64,000 nucleotides of DNA from Salinimicrobium profundisediminis (lineage in GTDB: Bacteria > Bacteroidota > Bacteroidia > Flavobacteriales > Flavobacteriaceae), in the NCBI RefSeq assembly GCF_026241755.1, contig NZ_JAPJDA010000018.1:1-64000 (forward strand). The letters are read 5' to 3'. Positions 42,918 to 51,915 of this stretch are shown here, in pieces. Position 1 is the first letter of the stretch; each line of letters starts with the position of its first letter. Below the pieces are notes generated by a model. That model worked only from the letters and a program-made list of their open reading frames with translations. It had not been told where the DNA came from and did not search any database. Both the position numbers and the translations under genes were made by a program.

Positions 42918-43418
42918 TTAGTTTAAGGTAACATCATCAAGCATGTCTTCTACCAGCTTTTCTTGTTTGCCTTTGGAAGAAAGCTCTTCTCTTACCATTT
43001 TCTCGGCAATTTGAACAGATAGGGTAGCCACCTGATTCTTGATATCGGCCAGCGCTGAATTCTTCTCATTCTGAATAGTCGCTTTTGCCTGCTGGATCAT
43101 TTTCTCACCTTCTTTCTGGGCATCTTCTTTAGCTTCAGAAATCATTTTTTCTTTGATCTCTCTTGCCTCTTTGATCATAGCATCACGCTCCATACGGGCT
43201 TCCTGCAATAACTTCTCGTTATCGGCCTGAAGGTTTTGCATTTCCTTACGCGCATTTTCAGCCGAATCTAGGGCATCCTGTATTCCCTGCTCCCTTTCAT
43301 TCAGAGCATCTAATATAGGTTTCCATGCAAATTTTGCTAATAAGGCAACCAGCACAACTAAGATAATGATCTGCCAGAAAAACAATCCAAAAGAAAAATC
43401 GTTGACTAACTTTTCCAT
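42918..43418 (-). CDS. atpF: F-type ATP synthase b subunit
   Basis: A 166-residue peripheral-stalk subunit. One membrane helix is at the N-terminus (FGLFFWQIIILVVLVALLAK), and the rest is a long charged helix (EREQGIQDALDSAENARKEM and onward) that dimerises along the side of the enzyme. The length and layout are standard. It lies between atpE and atpH. Confidence 0.95.
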   Translation of the reverse strand: MEKLVNDFSFGLFFWQIIILVVLVALLAKFAWKPILDALNEREQGIQDALDSAENARKEMQNLQADNEKLLQEARMERDAMIKEAREIKEKMISEAKEDAQKEGEKMIQQAKATIQNEKNSALADIKNQVATLSVQIAEKMVREELSSKGKQEKLVEDMLDDVTLN

Positions 43419-43507
43419 ATTCTATCTTATTTCTTCTATTGTTTAATTTTTAAATAATTCAAGCCTTGCAGCCAACCGCTGCAAAGCCTGAAGTTCTTTC
43501 TGATTGA

Positions 43508-43705
43508 TTATACTGCAAAAAGAGCAGCAAAAGCAACACCTTCCAAAAGTGCAGCGATGATAATCATTGCAGTTTGGATTTTACCGGCAGCTTCTGGCTG
43601 ACGTGCAATTCCTTCCATTGCAGCGCTACCAATCTTACCAAGACCAAAACCAGCTCCAATAATAATTAAACCAGCTCCAATCAAATCTAAATTTAAGGCT
43701 TCCAT
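43508..43705 (-). CDS. atpE: F-type ATP synthase c subunit
   Basis: A 65-residue proteolipid of two membrane helices joined by the polar loop ARQPEA (Arg35-Gln-Pro). The ion-carrying carboxylate is Glu55 in AALLEGVAFA. This is short even for c subunits but complete. It forms the rotor ring in the membrane. Whether the ring moves protons or sodium cannot be fixed by eye; the residues that usually make a sodium site are not evident. Confidence 0.95.
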   Translation of the reverse strand: MEALNLDLIGAGLIIIGAGFGLGKIGSAAMEGIARQPEAAGKIQTAMIIIAALLEGVAFAALFAV

Positions 43706-43748
43706 ACTTACTTATTAAAAATTAAACTTACTCTTAAATGTGTTTATA

Positions 43749-44861
43749 TTATACTACGGGAATATCTTCATTGTCGGCAGGGTGATGATCATCATGCTCT
43801 TCAACCGCCATCCCTATGTAAAGGGCGCTAAGCAGGGTGAAGATATATGCCTGTAAAAAAGCTACCAGTAATTCAATTATAGAAATGAAAATAGTGAACC
43901 CAAAGAAAGCAGGTCCTGCGATCCAATTCTGGAATACCACGATCAATCCAAGAAGGGTCATAATAATCACGTGCCCTGCAGTCATGTTCGCAAAAAGTCG
44001 GATCATTAGGGCAAATGGCTTTGTGAACATCCCCAGCACTTCGATTGGTGCAAGGATGATCTTCATAGGCCACGGCACTCCCGGCATCCAGAAAATGTGT
44101 TTCCAGTAATCCTTATTTCCGCTGAACTGAACAATGAAAAATGTGATCAACGCCAAAGCCATGGTCACCGCGATATTCCCGGTCACGTTCACACCAAGTG
44201 GCGTCATTCCCAAAAGGTTAAGGATCCAGATAAAAAAGAAAACTGTTAATAAAAATCCGGTATATTTTCTATAGTTCTTCCCGATGTTGGGTTTCGCTAT
44301 CTCATCACGCACATACAATACAAGAGGCTCAAGCACTCTTCCTGACCCTTTTGGAATCTTACGGCTCTTATACTGTCGTGCCAAACCTCCAAATACAAGA
44401 AGCATTAGAATACTCACAACCAACATATAAAGTACATTCTTGGTTATAGAGAAATCAAGCGGACGTTCATTTGAAGGAAATCCATTCTCACCATAGGTGA
44501 TAGTACCCTCGGCATCAGTTTTATAGATCTTAGAATGATAAAGACGGTAATGTTGACCATCAATTACAGCAAGGTCTTCTCCATGATGGAATTTTCCTGA
44601 AGAAAAAACCTTCAACCCATCATCCCAAAGGATCACAGGAAGCGAAAAACCATAATGTGCGCCGGTTTCCCCGTCAGAAAAGAAATTTACATAATGAGAA
44701 TCTGCAAGGTGATGATCAATATAATCCTTAATTTCCTCTTCGGTATTGACCTTTGCATCGCCCCCTTCCTGAGGCTCTTTTGCAGTAAATGCCTGTGAAC
44801 TAATACTCACAAACATTAAAAGACAGGCTAATAAAAACTTCGCAACGTTTTCCTTTTGCAT
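43749..44861 (-). CDS. atpB: F-type ATP synthase a subunit with long N-terminal extension
   Basis: A 370-residue a subunit, the stator half-channel. The first ~24 residues look like a cleavable signal (FLLACLLMFVSISSQAFTA), followed by a ~110-residue exported domain rich in His and Asp, and then the membrane part. The essential arginine lies in ALMIRLFANMTAGHVIIM; IEVLGMFTKPFALMIRL and LQAYIFTLLSALYIGMA are conserved. Such extended a subunits are usual in Bacteroidota. It is the first gene of the atp operon and has a promoter box in front. Confidence 0.95.
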   Translation of the reverse strand: MQKENVAKFLLACLLMFVSISSQAFTAKEPQEGGDAKVNTEEEIKDYIDHHLADSHYVNFFSDGETGAHYGFSLPVILWDDGLKVFSSGKFHHGEDLAVIDGQHYRLYHSKIYKTDAEGTITYGENGFPSNERPLDFSITKNVLYMLVVSILMLLVFGGLARQYKSRKIPKGSGRVLEPLVLYVRDEIAKPNIGKNYRKYTGFLLTVFFFIWILNLLGMTPLGVNVTGNIAVTMALALITFFIVQFSGNKDYWKHIFWMPGVPWPMKIILAPIEVLGMFTKPFALMIRLFANMTAGHVIIMTLLGLIVVFQNWIAGPAFFGFTIFISIIELLVAFLQAYIFTLLSALYIGMAVEEHDDHHPADNEDIPVV

Positions 44862-44894
44862 TTTCGGGTGAATTACAGTCCTTTAATTTGGCTG

Positions 44895-44902
44895 CAAATG
44901 TA
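44895..44902 (-). promoter_or_regulatory. TAnnTTTG promoter box of the atpBEFHAG operon
   Basis: On the minus strand TACATTTG lies 33 nt upstream of the atpB start and follows an AT-rich tract. It is an exact match to the Bacteroidota -7 element. It places an independent transcript start after the small AtpI/AtpZ-like genes. Confidence 0.55.
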
Positions 44903-44967
44903 CATAATTATATAAAAAAACACAGCCTATGTTTCGTAATTGTTTTTTTGCCCTGTACTCGCCCTAA

Positions 44968-45372
44968 TTATCTGTCTTTCGAGAAGTTAGTTCGGTTGAG
45001 GATTTTCGCGATATAGATAATTTCCACCACCACAGAAAGCGCATAAGGAACAAAAAAATGTAAAAAGACAGATTTGTCCAGGTCAAATCCTGAAGTCTTG
45101 ATGAGGAAATAAAAGATTCCCAGCTTCACCATACCACTAATAAGAAATATAAATCCGAGTTGCTCTTTGAGGTGTGAGCTGGCTAAAATAATGGTAGAGG
45201 TAAAAAGCAGTGTGATGCCCACACAAAACTTATAAGCGAAATTTACAAGCTCCAGAGTTTGCCGCGAGAAATAGGAAGTGACAACAAAATAATGGATCCC
45301 ATAGCTCAATCCCGCAACAAGAAAAAGAAGGAGGACAAACCTGAAAAGATCTTTAAAAATAAGAGGATTCAA
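44968..45372 (-). CDS. Small four-helix membrane protein upstream of atpB, AtpI-like position (DUF6168-like)
   Basis: A 134-residue inner-membrane protein with four predicted helices (FRFVLLLFLVAGLSYGIHYF; FAYKFCVGITLLFTSTIILA; LGFIFLISGMVKLGIFYFLI; FFVPYALSVVVEIIYIAKIL). It has the size and place of AtpI, which helps assemble the c ring, and overlaps the AtpZ-like gene by 4 nt. I associate it with DUF6168 from memory. Function is inferred from position only. Confidence 0.7.
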   Translation of the reverse strand: MNPLIFKDLFRFVLLLFLVAGLSYGIHYFVVTSYFSRQTLELVNFAYKFCVGITLLFTSTIILASSHLKEQLGFIFLISGMVKLGIFYFLIKTSGFDLDKSVFLHFFVPYALSVVVEIIYIAKILNRTNFSKDR

Positions 45373-45599
45373 TTGTTGTAACGTTTAAGCTGTTTTAAAA
45401 CGACGTAAACTGAAGCTACCAGGCCAAAAAGTACAAAGCCTATAGTAAACCAGTTCTTTTCCATGGGGTATCTTTCATCCAGCTTTTTCCCTATCCATGC
45501 ACACAAAAAAATTGTGGCACCCATTTGAAAGGCAATCCCGGTAAATACCGCCCAGTTTTTAAGCTGACTGTTCTTGTTCTTTTCTTTCTCCTCTTTCAT
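45369..45599 (-). CDS. AtpZ/AtpI family protein
   Basis: A 76-residue protein with two membrane helices (WAVFTGIAFQMGATIFLCAW and WFTIGFVLFGLVASVYVVLK) separated by IGKKLDERYPMEKN. The pair GIAFQMGATI...GKKLD is typical of AtpZ/AtpI proteins encoded next to ATP synthase operons, which are linked to ion uptake and c-ring assembly. Its start lies 41 nt inside the bactofilin gene, and its stop overlaps the next start. Confidence 0.82.
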   Translation of the reverse strand: MKEEKEKNKNSQLKNWAVFTGIAFQMGATIFLCAWIGKKLDERYPMEKNWFTIGFVLFGLVASVYVVLKQLKRYNN

Positions 45600-45972
45600 T
45601 GTGAATCGCTTTCACGCCGCCACGCATGGTACAGGTGGCATTAAATGTTGCGCCCGGCTCTACGGCCAGCCTCGCAACTACGGCTTCCCCATCTATAACA
45701 GCAGTACTTCTTAAGCTTAAGGTGCCCGTAATTTTCAGTTTTCCGTTGAATTTACCTTCAATATCGGCATTTTCGCAACTCAACTCTCCTGTTACAAAAC
45801 CATCTTTGCCAATAACTACTTTTCCGGGGGTTTTGACCGTTCCTTCCACATGCCCATCAATTCGAAAACAGCCTTTAGCTTCAATGTTTCCGGTAATTTT
45901 TGTGCCCTGGGAAATCTTGTTTTGTTCCTTGCTGTTTTCTTTTACCTGCTTTGCTTTTTCCTGCTTAAACAT
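45559..45972 (-). CDS. Bactofilin (polymer-forming cytoskeletal protein)
   Basis: A 137-residue bactofilin. After a Lys/Glu-rich N-terminus the core is a right-handed beta-helix of short Gly-rich turns (GTKITGNIEAKGCFRIDGHV; GEAVVARLAVEPGATFNATC). Bactofilins form filaments on membranes and localise cell-wall or motility proteins. It overlaps the sprE stop by 1 nt upstream and the AtpZ-like gene by 41 nt downstream, so gliding, cytoskeletal and ATP synthase accessory genes are translated from one message here. Confidence 0.9.
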   Translation of the reverse strand: MFKQEKAKQVKENSKEQNKISQGTKITGNIEAKGCFRIDGHVEGTVKTPGKVVIGKDGFVTGELSCENADIEGKFNGKLKITGTLSLRSTAVIDGEAVVARLAVEPGATFNATCTMRGGVKAIHNERGERKEQEQSA

Positions 45973-48503
45973 TAGGGTGAGGGGGAATTTAAAGTCTCTA
46001 AATAATTTTCTATGTTCTTATGGATCTGCACGATCCGGTAATTTGGGGTCGAAATATAGAAAGATTTTTCGTCAATAGCATACTTATCTTCCTCTTCAAG
46101 CCGTTGCGCAAATAAATTAGCTGCTGCTGCCGAAGAGAATCCATGTACTACTATAAAATCCTGATTGGAATTGTAAACGTCCCGTGAAACCTCTCCTGAA
46201 TATCCAAATTCCTGAAGGGCATTTACAAGAGACTGCTGCAGGCTGTCAACATCCTTTTTTTCTTCCCTATTAACCGGAAATATTAACTTGAAGGAATTGC
46301 CGGAATTTTGAGGCACAAATTCAGCTGTCGCCATGGTAGGTAAAGCCCTGTCAATAATGTCCTGTGCTTTTTTACCCTCAACAGTTTGCGGATAATTAAG
46401 AGCCACATAGTTGAGACTTTCTTTGTAAGCCTCAAATCCATAAAGCCTGCCTTCGGCCATCGCTTTTAGAAGCTCCAGTTTTGGAACAATTTCGTCTCCT
46501 GCAAACTGTTCAATTAAACGGTTACTTTTTACAATGACAGAGTCATATTTTTGATATTCATACCCAGCATACAGTTCTTCATAAATTGCTGTGGGGTTAT
46601 TTTCATCCTGTAAAAGGCTTTCAGGGTTTGAAAGTATTGCCGCATACCGTGAATCGGGATAAGCCATCAGAATTTCAGTCTTAAGAGATTGTGCTTTTCC
46701 GGGCATTCCCAAATCTGAGTAAATTTTGTAGAGATTGTATTTTGCAGGCAACACCAATCTTTCCTCGGGCTGATTTGCCAATACAAATTCCAGTCTATCG
46801 GCCGCCAACTCATTTTCACTGAATTTTTCCCTATAGATCAATCCGAGTTGATAACTGGCAAAATTGAGATCCTTTTTAAGACTGTCTAATACCGCCACAT
46901 CCTGTGGAATCTTACTTATATAAGTCTGCGGATCAAATTTTGGATCATTATCAATAAGATCGTTCACACCTTCAGTCGCAAGGTCTTCTCCCCCTCCGCT
47001 TATTCTGCGGGTACGCCAGTTATCGGCAAGTTCCCTGTCACCCCACAACCTGAAAAACTCCTGTTTTCCGAAGGCAACCACAGTAGGATTATAGAAGTAA
47101 AAAGAAGATCCCGGATTTGGCACACCGGGCATCGAAGGGCGTTTAGTCTCAAAAAATTCCTGAGCAGCCTGTTGTTGTTCAGGTTGTTCTATCGCATCAA
47201 CAGCCGCTTCTCGCAATTGTGTGGTGTACCGGGTAAAGTAATCGAGTTGTTGGTCTTTGGTTAGAGAGGCCAAATGTAAAATACTATCGGCGTTCTGAGC
47301 CATTTTCTCATAATAGATCACATCGTCAAGATTGTCTCTCTTTCTCTTTATGAGGCGGTATTCCCTGCTATTATCGGGCAGCATTGTGAGCGTACTGTCG
47401 TAGTAGGCGCCGGCAACCTCAAATTGGGCGGCATCAAAATTAATATTCCCCAGCGTTTGATAGTCTAAAGACTGCAGGTAGGTATTGCCTGAGGGAGTAC
47501 GAAGGGAGCGATTGTAATAATCTATAGCCAATGCCACGGAATCCTGCTGATAATGAAATTCGGCCAGCTGGAAATAGATCTTATCAAGATACGGCCTGTT
47601 TTCGCGATTTCTTGCCATGGAATTGAGCTCCTCCAGTATCACAGCCTTATCCTGGGCTGTGGCATTGCTGTATTCAATTTGCCTGATCATGGCATTGATC
47701 AGGTAAATGCGCGGTATTTTCCTGTTCAGGTCCACTACTCTATCAAAAGCGTAAGAAGCCCTGTCGCTTTTGCCCAGCACATCATATAACTGGCCTGTAA
47801 TATACCAGTAGCGACCTTCTTTATCTTTAAAATCAGTTATTTCGGCAGCACGTTCAAGATGAGCTACAGCACTGTCGGGAGCATTGATGTTGATATATGC
47901 CTGGGCCAGCATTGCCGAAGCTTCGGCACGGTTAGCTTCCTCAAGGTTTTCAGTGTCGAGTATCTTCTTAAGGTTCTTTATGGCAAGTTCATCAAACTCC
48001 AGCCGCATATGGGTCTTTTCTCTCCAAATGCGCGCTTCATTGATGGTATTGCTAAGAGGATATTTATGAAGAATGTAATTGAATGCTTCCAGCGCAGGCA
48101 CAAAGCGCTGATCATAGTACCGGGCTTTTCCCAATAACAGATACGCCTCATCTATCTGCGGATTATTCTCAGATCCTTCAATCAACATGGAGTGCCGTTG
48201 AATTGCCTTCACCGCTTTTTCTTCAGCTACGAGAAAGTTAGGGTTTGAGGTTTCTCCGGGAGCCATAACCTCATCACGAATTTCCATTCGTTCTACCGGA
48301 AGAATCTGCCAGTAGTTGTCCCTATAGCTCTCATTAAGTGCCTCAATACCAAGATCAAGAGCGAGATTCCCGTTATAAAGCGTATTGTATTCGGCTGTTA
48401 CGGCATGCCAGTTACGGTTCAGGAAAGTGTTCTTCTTTCTCGAGCAACCTGTTAAGGCAACCAACAGGAAAAAAATGGCAGTAACCTTTATAGATAATTT
48501 CAA
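45972..48503 (-). CDS. sprE: Type IX secretion/gliding lipoprotein SprE (PorW)
   Basis: An 843-residue TPR-rich lipoprotein. The lipobox is LVALTGCSRKK with Cys at residue 20, and the mature start FLNRNWHAVTAEYNTLYNGN is the recognisable SprE/PorW segment. Several TPR units follow (EARIWREKTHMRLEFDELAI; YWYITGQLYDVLGKSDRASY). The C-terminus has a SPOR-like segment (QDFIVVHGFSSAAAANLFAQ). SprE is needed for type IX secretion and for gliding, and PorW links the secretion rings with the translocon. It overlaps bactofilin. The surface hydrolases of this window might use this system, but none shows a clear C-terminal sorting domain. Confidence 0.88.
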   Translation of the reverse strand: MKLSIKVTAIFFLLVALTGCSRKKNTFLNRNWHAVTAEYNTLYNGNLALDLGIEALNESYRDNYWQILPVERMEIRDEVMAPGETSNPNFLVAEEKAVKAIQRHSMLIEGSENNPQIDEAYLLLGKARYYDQRFVPALEAFNYILHKYPLSNTINEARIWREKTHMRLEFDELAIKNLKKILDTENLEEANRAEASAMLAQAYININAPDSAVAHLERAAEITDFKDKEGRYWYITGQLYDVLGKSDRASYAFDRVVDLNRKIPRIYLINAMIRQIEYSNATAQDKAVILEELNSMARNRENRPYLDKIYFQLAEFHYQQDSVALAIDYYNRSLRTPSGNTYLQSLDYQTLGNINFDAAQFEVAGAYYDSTLTMLPDNSREYRLIKRKRDNLDDVIYYEKMAQNADSILHLASLTKDQQLDYFTRYTTQLREAAVDAIEQPEQQQAAQEFFETKRPSMPGVPNPGSSFYFYNPTVVAFGKQEFFRLWGDRELADNWRTRRISGGGEDLATEGVNDLIDNDPKFDPQTYISKIPQDVAVLDSLKKDLNFASYQLGLIYREKFSENELAADRLEFVLANQPEERLVLPAKYNLYKIYSDLGMPGKAQSLKTEILMAYPDSRYAAILSNPESLLQDENNPTAIYEELYAGYEYQKYDSVIVKSNRLIEQFAGDEIVPKLELLKAMAEGRLYGFEAYKESLNYVALNYPQTVEGKKAQDIIDRALPTMATAEFVPQNSGNSFKLIFPVNREEKKDVDSLQQSLVNALQEFGYSGEVSRDVYNSNQDFIVVHGFSSAAAANLFAQRLEEEDKYAIDEKSFYISTPNYRIVQIHKNIENYLETLNSPSP

Positions 48504-48664
48504 ATCAAGTGATCGTTCTTATTAGCAATAACTTATAACTGCTGTAATTATTATTGTGGCGGGTAAAAATAGCGAAAAAAAACCGGGATGTTATGCCATT
48601 AAATCAAAGATACAGACTTCTAAATCTTCGGCATTAAATAAATATCTTTAAAGACAGCGGGCAT

Positions 48665-49543
48665 TTATTTCCTGTTCCTTAAAAGTAAACTTTGCAGGTA
48701 ATAAATTCCCGAACGGCTTTGATAATAATTTACAATCCCTGCAAAAATAAGAAGCTGCGCAGCCACAGAAAACACAGAACCTTCAAACCCAAATTCGCCG
48801 CCATTGAACAAATTAGCTGAAGTGTAATTAATCTCAATTAAGGAGTATACATCCAGGCCACTTACATTGAACCCAAAATGCGTTTGGAAAAGGTTCCATC
48901 CAAAGTGCAACCCAATAGGGAACCACAAATTCCTGGTGTACAGGTAAGAAACTCCAAGGATCATCCCTGCAAAAAAAAGGTCAATGAAACTAAAAAGGCT
49001 CATATTTGGGTTGGCCCCATGCATCAAAGAAAAAATAACGGAAGAAATAATGATCGCTATATATTTATTGGTTGAAAGCATCAAATTCTTAAGCACATAT
49101 CCTCTCACTAAAGTTTCTTCTACAACTGCAATGACGAGAAAGAACAATATTGATATCAACAATTCATAAATATCAAAATTCACTCCGGAATAACTTATTT
49201 CTCCTATTCCCATCAGTATAAGAAACCCCGAGAACATGGTAATAAATCCCACCAATGTTCCCGTCACAAAATCGGCTAGCCGGCCTTTTGTCTGAAAACC
49301 TAACTGCACGAATTTCTCCTTATCAATGTATTTCATAAAAATCCAGAGCACCAGGAAAGTGCCTAAAAGATCAAAAAAGGAGGAAATCAAGTGTTCTTTA
49401 GAACTAATACTCGACAGAGGATCATCAATAGAATTTCCGGCTACTGCCAAACCTATAAATTGAAAAACTCCTACTATCAACAGGTAAGGAAACAAGAACA
49501 GAAGAATTCTTGCCCAGCCTGCAATTTTAAATTCTCTACTCAT
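48665..49543 (-). CDS. CPBP family intramembrane glutamic endopeptidase
   Basis: A 292-residue protein with about eight membrane helices. The family motifs are VVEETLVRGYVLKNL (EExxxR), a second conserved segment FSLMHGANPNMSLFSFIDLF with the catalytic His, and FPIGLHFGWNLFQTHF. Relatives include Rce1-type proteases and bacteriocin-immunity-like Abi proteins. The target is unknown. It stands alone between sprE and the ABC pair, 43 nt from the latter. Confidence 0.88.
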   Translation of the reverse strand: MSREFKIAGWARILLFLFPYLLIVGVFQFIGLAVAGNSIDDPLSSISSKEHLISSFFDLLGTFLVLWIFMKYIDKEKFVQLGFQTKGRLADFVTGTLVGFITMFSGFLILMGIGEISYSGVNFDIYELLISILFFLVIAVVEETLVRGYVLKNLMLSTNKYIAIIISSVIFSLMHGANPNMSLFSFIDLFFAGMILGVSYLYTRNLWFPIGLHFGWNLFQTHFGFNVSGLDVYSLIEINYTSANLFNGGEFGFEGSVFSVAAQLLIFAGIVNYYQSRSGIYYLQSLLLRNRK

Positions 49544-49586
49544 GAAATACTGCTAAACCACCAGGAAAAATTATTGGTAGCGCACG

Positions 49587-50336
49587 TTAAACTTCAGATT
49601 TAAAAGAATTTTCCTGCTGCTCCTCATCTACCTGCACCGCTGCCCCGGCAAAATATTGCTCCAGCTCTTTGAGAGTTGCTTCCGAAGTTTTAATATCATT
49701 CACAACGTGCCCTTTGTCGAGAACAACAATGCGTTCGCACACCTCGGTCACATGAATAAGGTCATGGCTGGAGATCAAAACCGTCATCTCAGAACCTGCC
49801 GTTAATTTCTTGATAAGCGCCTTAAGGCGTATCTGTGTACTTGGATCGAGGTTTGCAAAAGGCTCATCGAGAATAACCACTTCAGGATCACCTATAAGAG
49901 CTGCAACTATTCCTACCTTCTTTTGATTTCCCTTTGACAGGTCTCGCAGGTATTTCTTTCTCCCCAGGATCTCTCCATTGAAGAATTCGTCAAAATTCTG
50001 CAGAAAAGCAGCAACGTCGGCCTTATTGCGATTGCGAAGTTCTCCTACAAAATAGAAATATTCTTCGGGGGTGAGGTAGCCAATAAGAAAGCTCTCATCA
50101 ATAAAAGAAGAGGTAAAAGGTTTCCAGGCCTCGCTTTGGCTTACCGTAATTTCATTATTAAAAATGCTCCCGGTTGTTGGCTGAATAAGGTCAAGCAAAA
50201 GGCTGAAAAATGTGGTTTTTCCGGCTCCGTTATTTCCCACCAGGCCAAAGCTTTGTCCTTTTGGGATCTCCAGATGTTCAACATCAAGTACCTTTGTACC
50301 GCCGTAAACTTTTGTAAGATTTGTAGCTGTTATCAT
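49587..50336 (-). CDS. ABC transporter ATP-binding protein
   Basis: A 249-residue ATPase. Walker A is GNNGAGKTT at 34-42, the signature is LSKGNQKKVG (Asn where Gln is usual), Walker B is PEVVILDEPFANLD, and the H-loop is LISSHDLIHV. The frame extends 9 codons further upstream into the permease gene, but ATG 50336 follows the permease stop by one base and fits the family start MITATNLTKVYGG. It pairs with the membrane protein just upstream. The substrate is unknown. Confidence 0.92.
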   Translation of the reverse strand: MITATNLTKVYGGTKVLDVEHLEIPKGQSFGLVGNNGAGKTTFFSLLLDLIQPTTGSIFNNEITVSQSEAWKPFTSSFIDESFLIGYLTPEEYFYFVGELRNRNKADVAAFLQNFDEFFNGEILGRKKYLRDLSKGNQKKVGIVAALIGDPEVVILDEPFANLDPSTQIRLKALIKKLTAGSEMTVLISSHDLIHVTEVCERIVVLDKGHVVNDIKTSEATLKELEQYFAGAAVQVDEEQQENSFKSEV

Positions 50337-50337
50337 C

Positions 50338-51822
50338 TTATTCTCCTGTTTGTTTAAAGCCATTGATCATGGCGTATTTATTTTTTCTGTAAGCCTCGGT
50401 TATTTGTTCCATTATGGCTTTTTTAAATATTATGCCCAGCAATCCTAAAGCTGCCAAAACTATGGTGGCAACTTCAAAGGAAACAAATTTATTCAGCACC
50501 CAAAATATGAGTATGGGCATAATAAGTAAGGGCAGGCCTACCAGCCATTGTGCCGCTCCTGTTCCCTGGTAGTTCATAAAAGGGCTTTTTTCAAGGTCTA
50601 TTCTTTTCCTGTTAAAAGATCCGGCAAATAAGAGTACCGGCACATTGATCCCAATATTGTAAATGGCGCATACAATATTGATTACCAGTATTTTATATCC
50701 AAAAAACACATAAGGAGTGGTTAAAATAGTCAAAATCACAATGCTGAAGATGATAAGTGCTGCCTTGGCATTGAGGTACTGCTTAAGCGGAATATTTTGC
50801 GCCATCATCATAGAATAATACGAAGAATCCCAGGCAGGAATGAACTGCCCGAAGTTGATCATAAAGATGCCGGTCATAAAGATGCCGACAAAAACGAACA
50901 CCGAAGGCAAATCCTGATAGGTGTCCTGCGGATAAAAGATCATGCCGTAGCCCATGATGAGCAGCGAAATAAATATGAGGGTTTTGGGCCTCTTATTGCG
51001 CCAGATTAGCTTAAGGTCAAGCTGAAGGAAAGGTGCTATACCTCCAAAGCGGCGAAGCCATGCAAAATCCTGTGACTTTGCCTCGGTTACTTTAGCCTTG
51101 AGCGATTCATCAAGGTAGAACCTGCTTTTAAGAACCTTCTGGTTCCATTTAAAAAGAGCAAAGGCAAGCAGGAGTGGCAGGAGTGCCAAAAATGGCATTT
51201 CGAGCACATAGTTTAGTCCGCTCGCAAAAACTTCAGTGATACTAAAAATATCAAATCTCTCAAGGCCATAAAGTGCAAGAGCGATAATAAGATAAGGAAG
51301 CAGCGCCTTGAGGTCATCTGCAAACTTCTTTTTCAGAAGAAAATTGAGATAATTTATGCACAAGATAAGCCCAATTACAGCCACCGCCCAGGCCGTTATG
51401 GAAAGAACCGAATATTCAGTCTTATATCCTGTAAAGACCGCAAACGGAACAAACAACAATAGCGGCAAAAAGTTGAAAAAAGAAAACAGGGAGCGGAATA
51501 ACACGTAATTTACCACCTTAGACTTGAGAATGGGTAAGGACAGTAATGGTTTTATGGTCATTACCGGAAGCGTTTGCAGCATAAAGCGCATTAGCAGTTC
51601 CAGTGCGAGATAGACCAGTAGAAACCTATTAACTATTTGCAGTGGCTCCTGTTCCGGGAAAGCTTCCTTGAGCAAAGGGTACAGGCCAATCCCCAGCGTG
51701 AGGAACACCAGTGAGAAATAAATCGCGATAAAGGCCATGAATATCTTGAGCCCCATACTCCTGCCAAAGCTGGCCGAGCGGTAAAAAGCCTTCCATTGAA
51801 GAGAAATAAACCTTTGATACAT
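50338..51822 (-). CDS. ABC transporter membrane protein, DUF5687-like
   Basis: A 494-residue inner-membrane protein with about 11-12 helices. It starts MYQRFISLQWKAFYRSASFG, and PLLSLPILKSKVVNYVLFRS and FGQFIPAWDSSYYSMMMAQN are distinctive; I associate them with the Bacteroidota DUF5687 family. It is the permease partner of the ATPase that begins one base after its stop. Similar pairs export unknown substrates or antibiotics. Confidence 0.82.
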   Translation of the reverse strand: MYQRFISLQWKAFYRSASFGRSMGLKIFMAFIAIYFSLVFLTLGIGLYPLLKEAFPEQEPLQIVNRFLLVYLALELLMRFMLQTLPVMTIKPLLSLPILKSKVVNYVLFRSLFSFFNFLPLLLFVPFAVFTGYKTEYSVLSITAWAVAVIGLILCINYLNFLLKKKFADDLKALLPYLIIALALYGLERFDIFSITEVFASGLNYVLEMPFLALLPLLLAFALFKWNQKVLKSRFYLDESLKAKVTEAKSQDFAWLRRFGGIAPFLQLDLKLIWRNKRPKTLIFISLLIMGYGMIFYPQDTYQDLPSVFVFVGIFMTGIFMINFGQFIPAWDSSYYSMMMAQNIPLKQYLNAKAALIIFSIVILTILTTPYVFFGYKILVINIVCAIYNIGINVPVLLFAGSFNRKRIDLEKSPFMNYQGTGAAQWLVGLPLLIMPILIFWVLNKFVSFEVATIVLAALGLLGIIFKKAIMEQITEAYRKNKYAMINGFKQTGE

Positions 51823-51889
51823 TGTATTACTTTACCTTACAAGTAATGAAATTTACGATTTTGTTACAGAAATAAATTCTCATACTTTG

Positions 51890-51897
51890 TATTTTTG
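51890..51897 (+). promoter_or_regulatory. TAnnTTTG promoter box of the ferredoxin-type reductase
   Basis: TATTTTTG is an exact consensus match 18 nt before ATG 51916. The in-frame TTG at 51895 lies within the box, which excludes it as the start. Confidence 0.5.
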
Positions 51898-51915
51898 TCG
51901 GCAAATACCCAAAAA

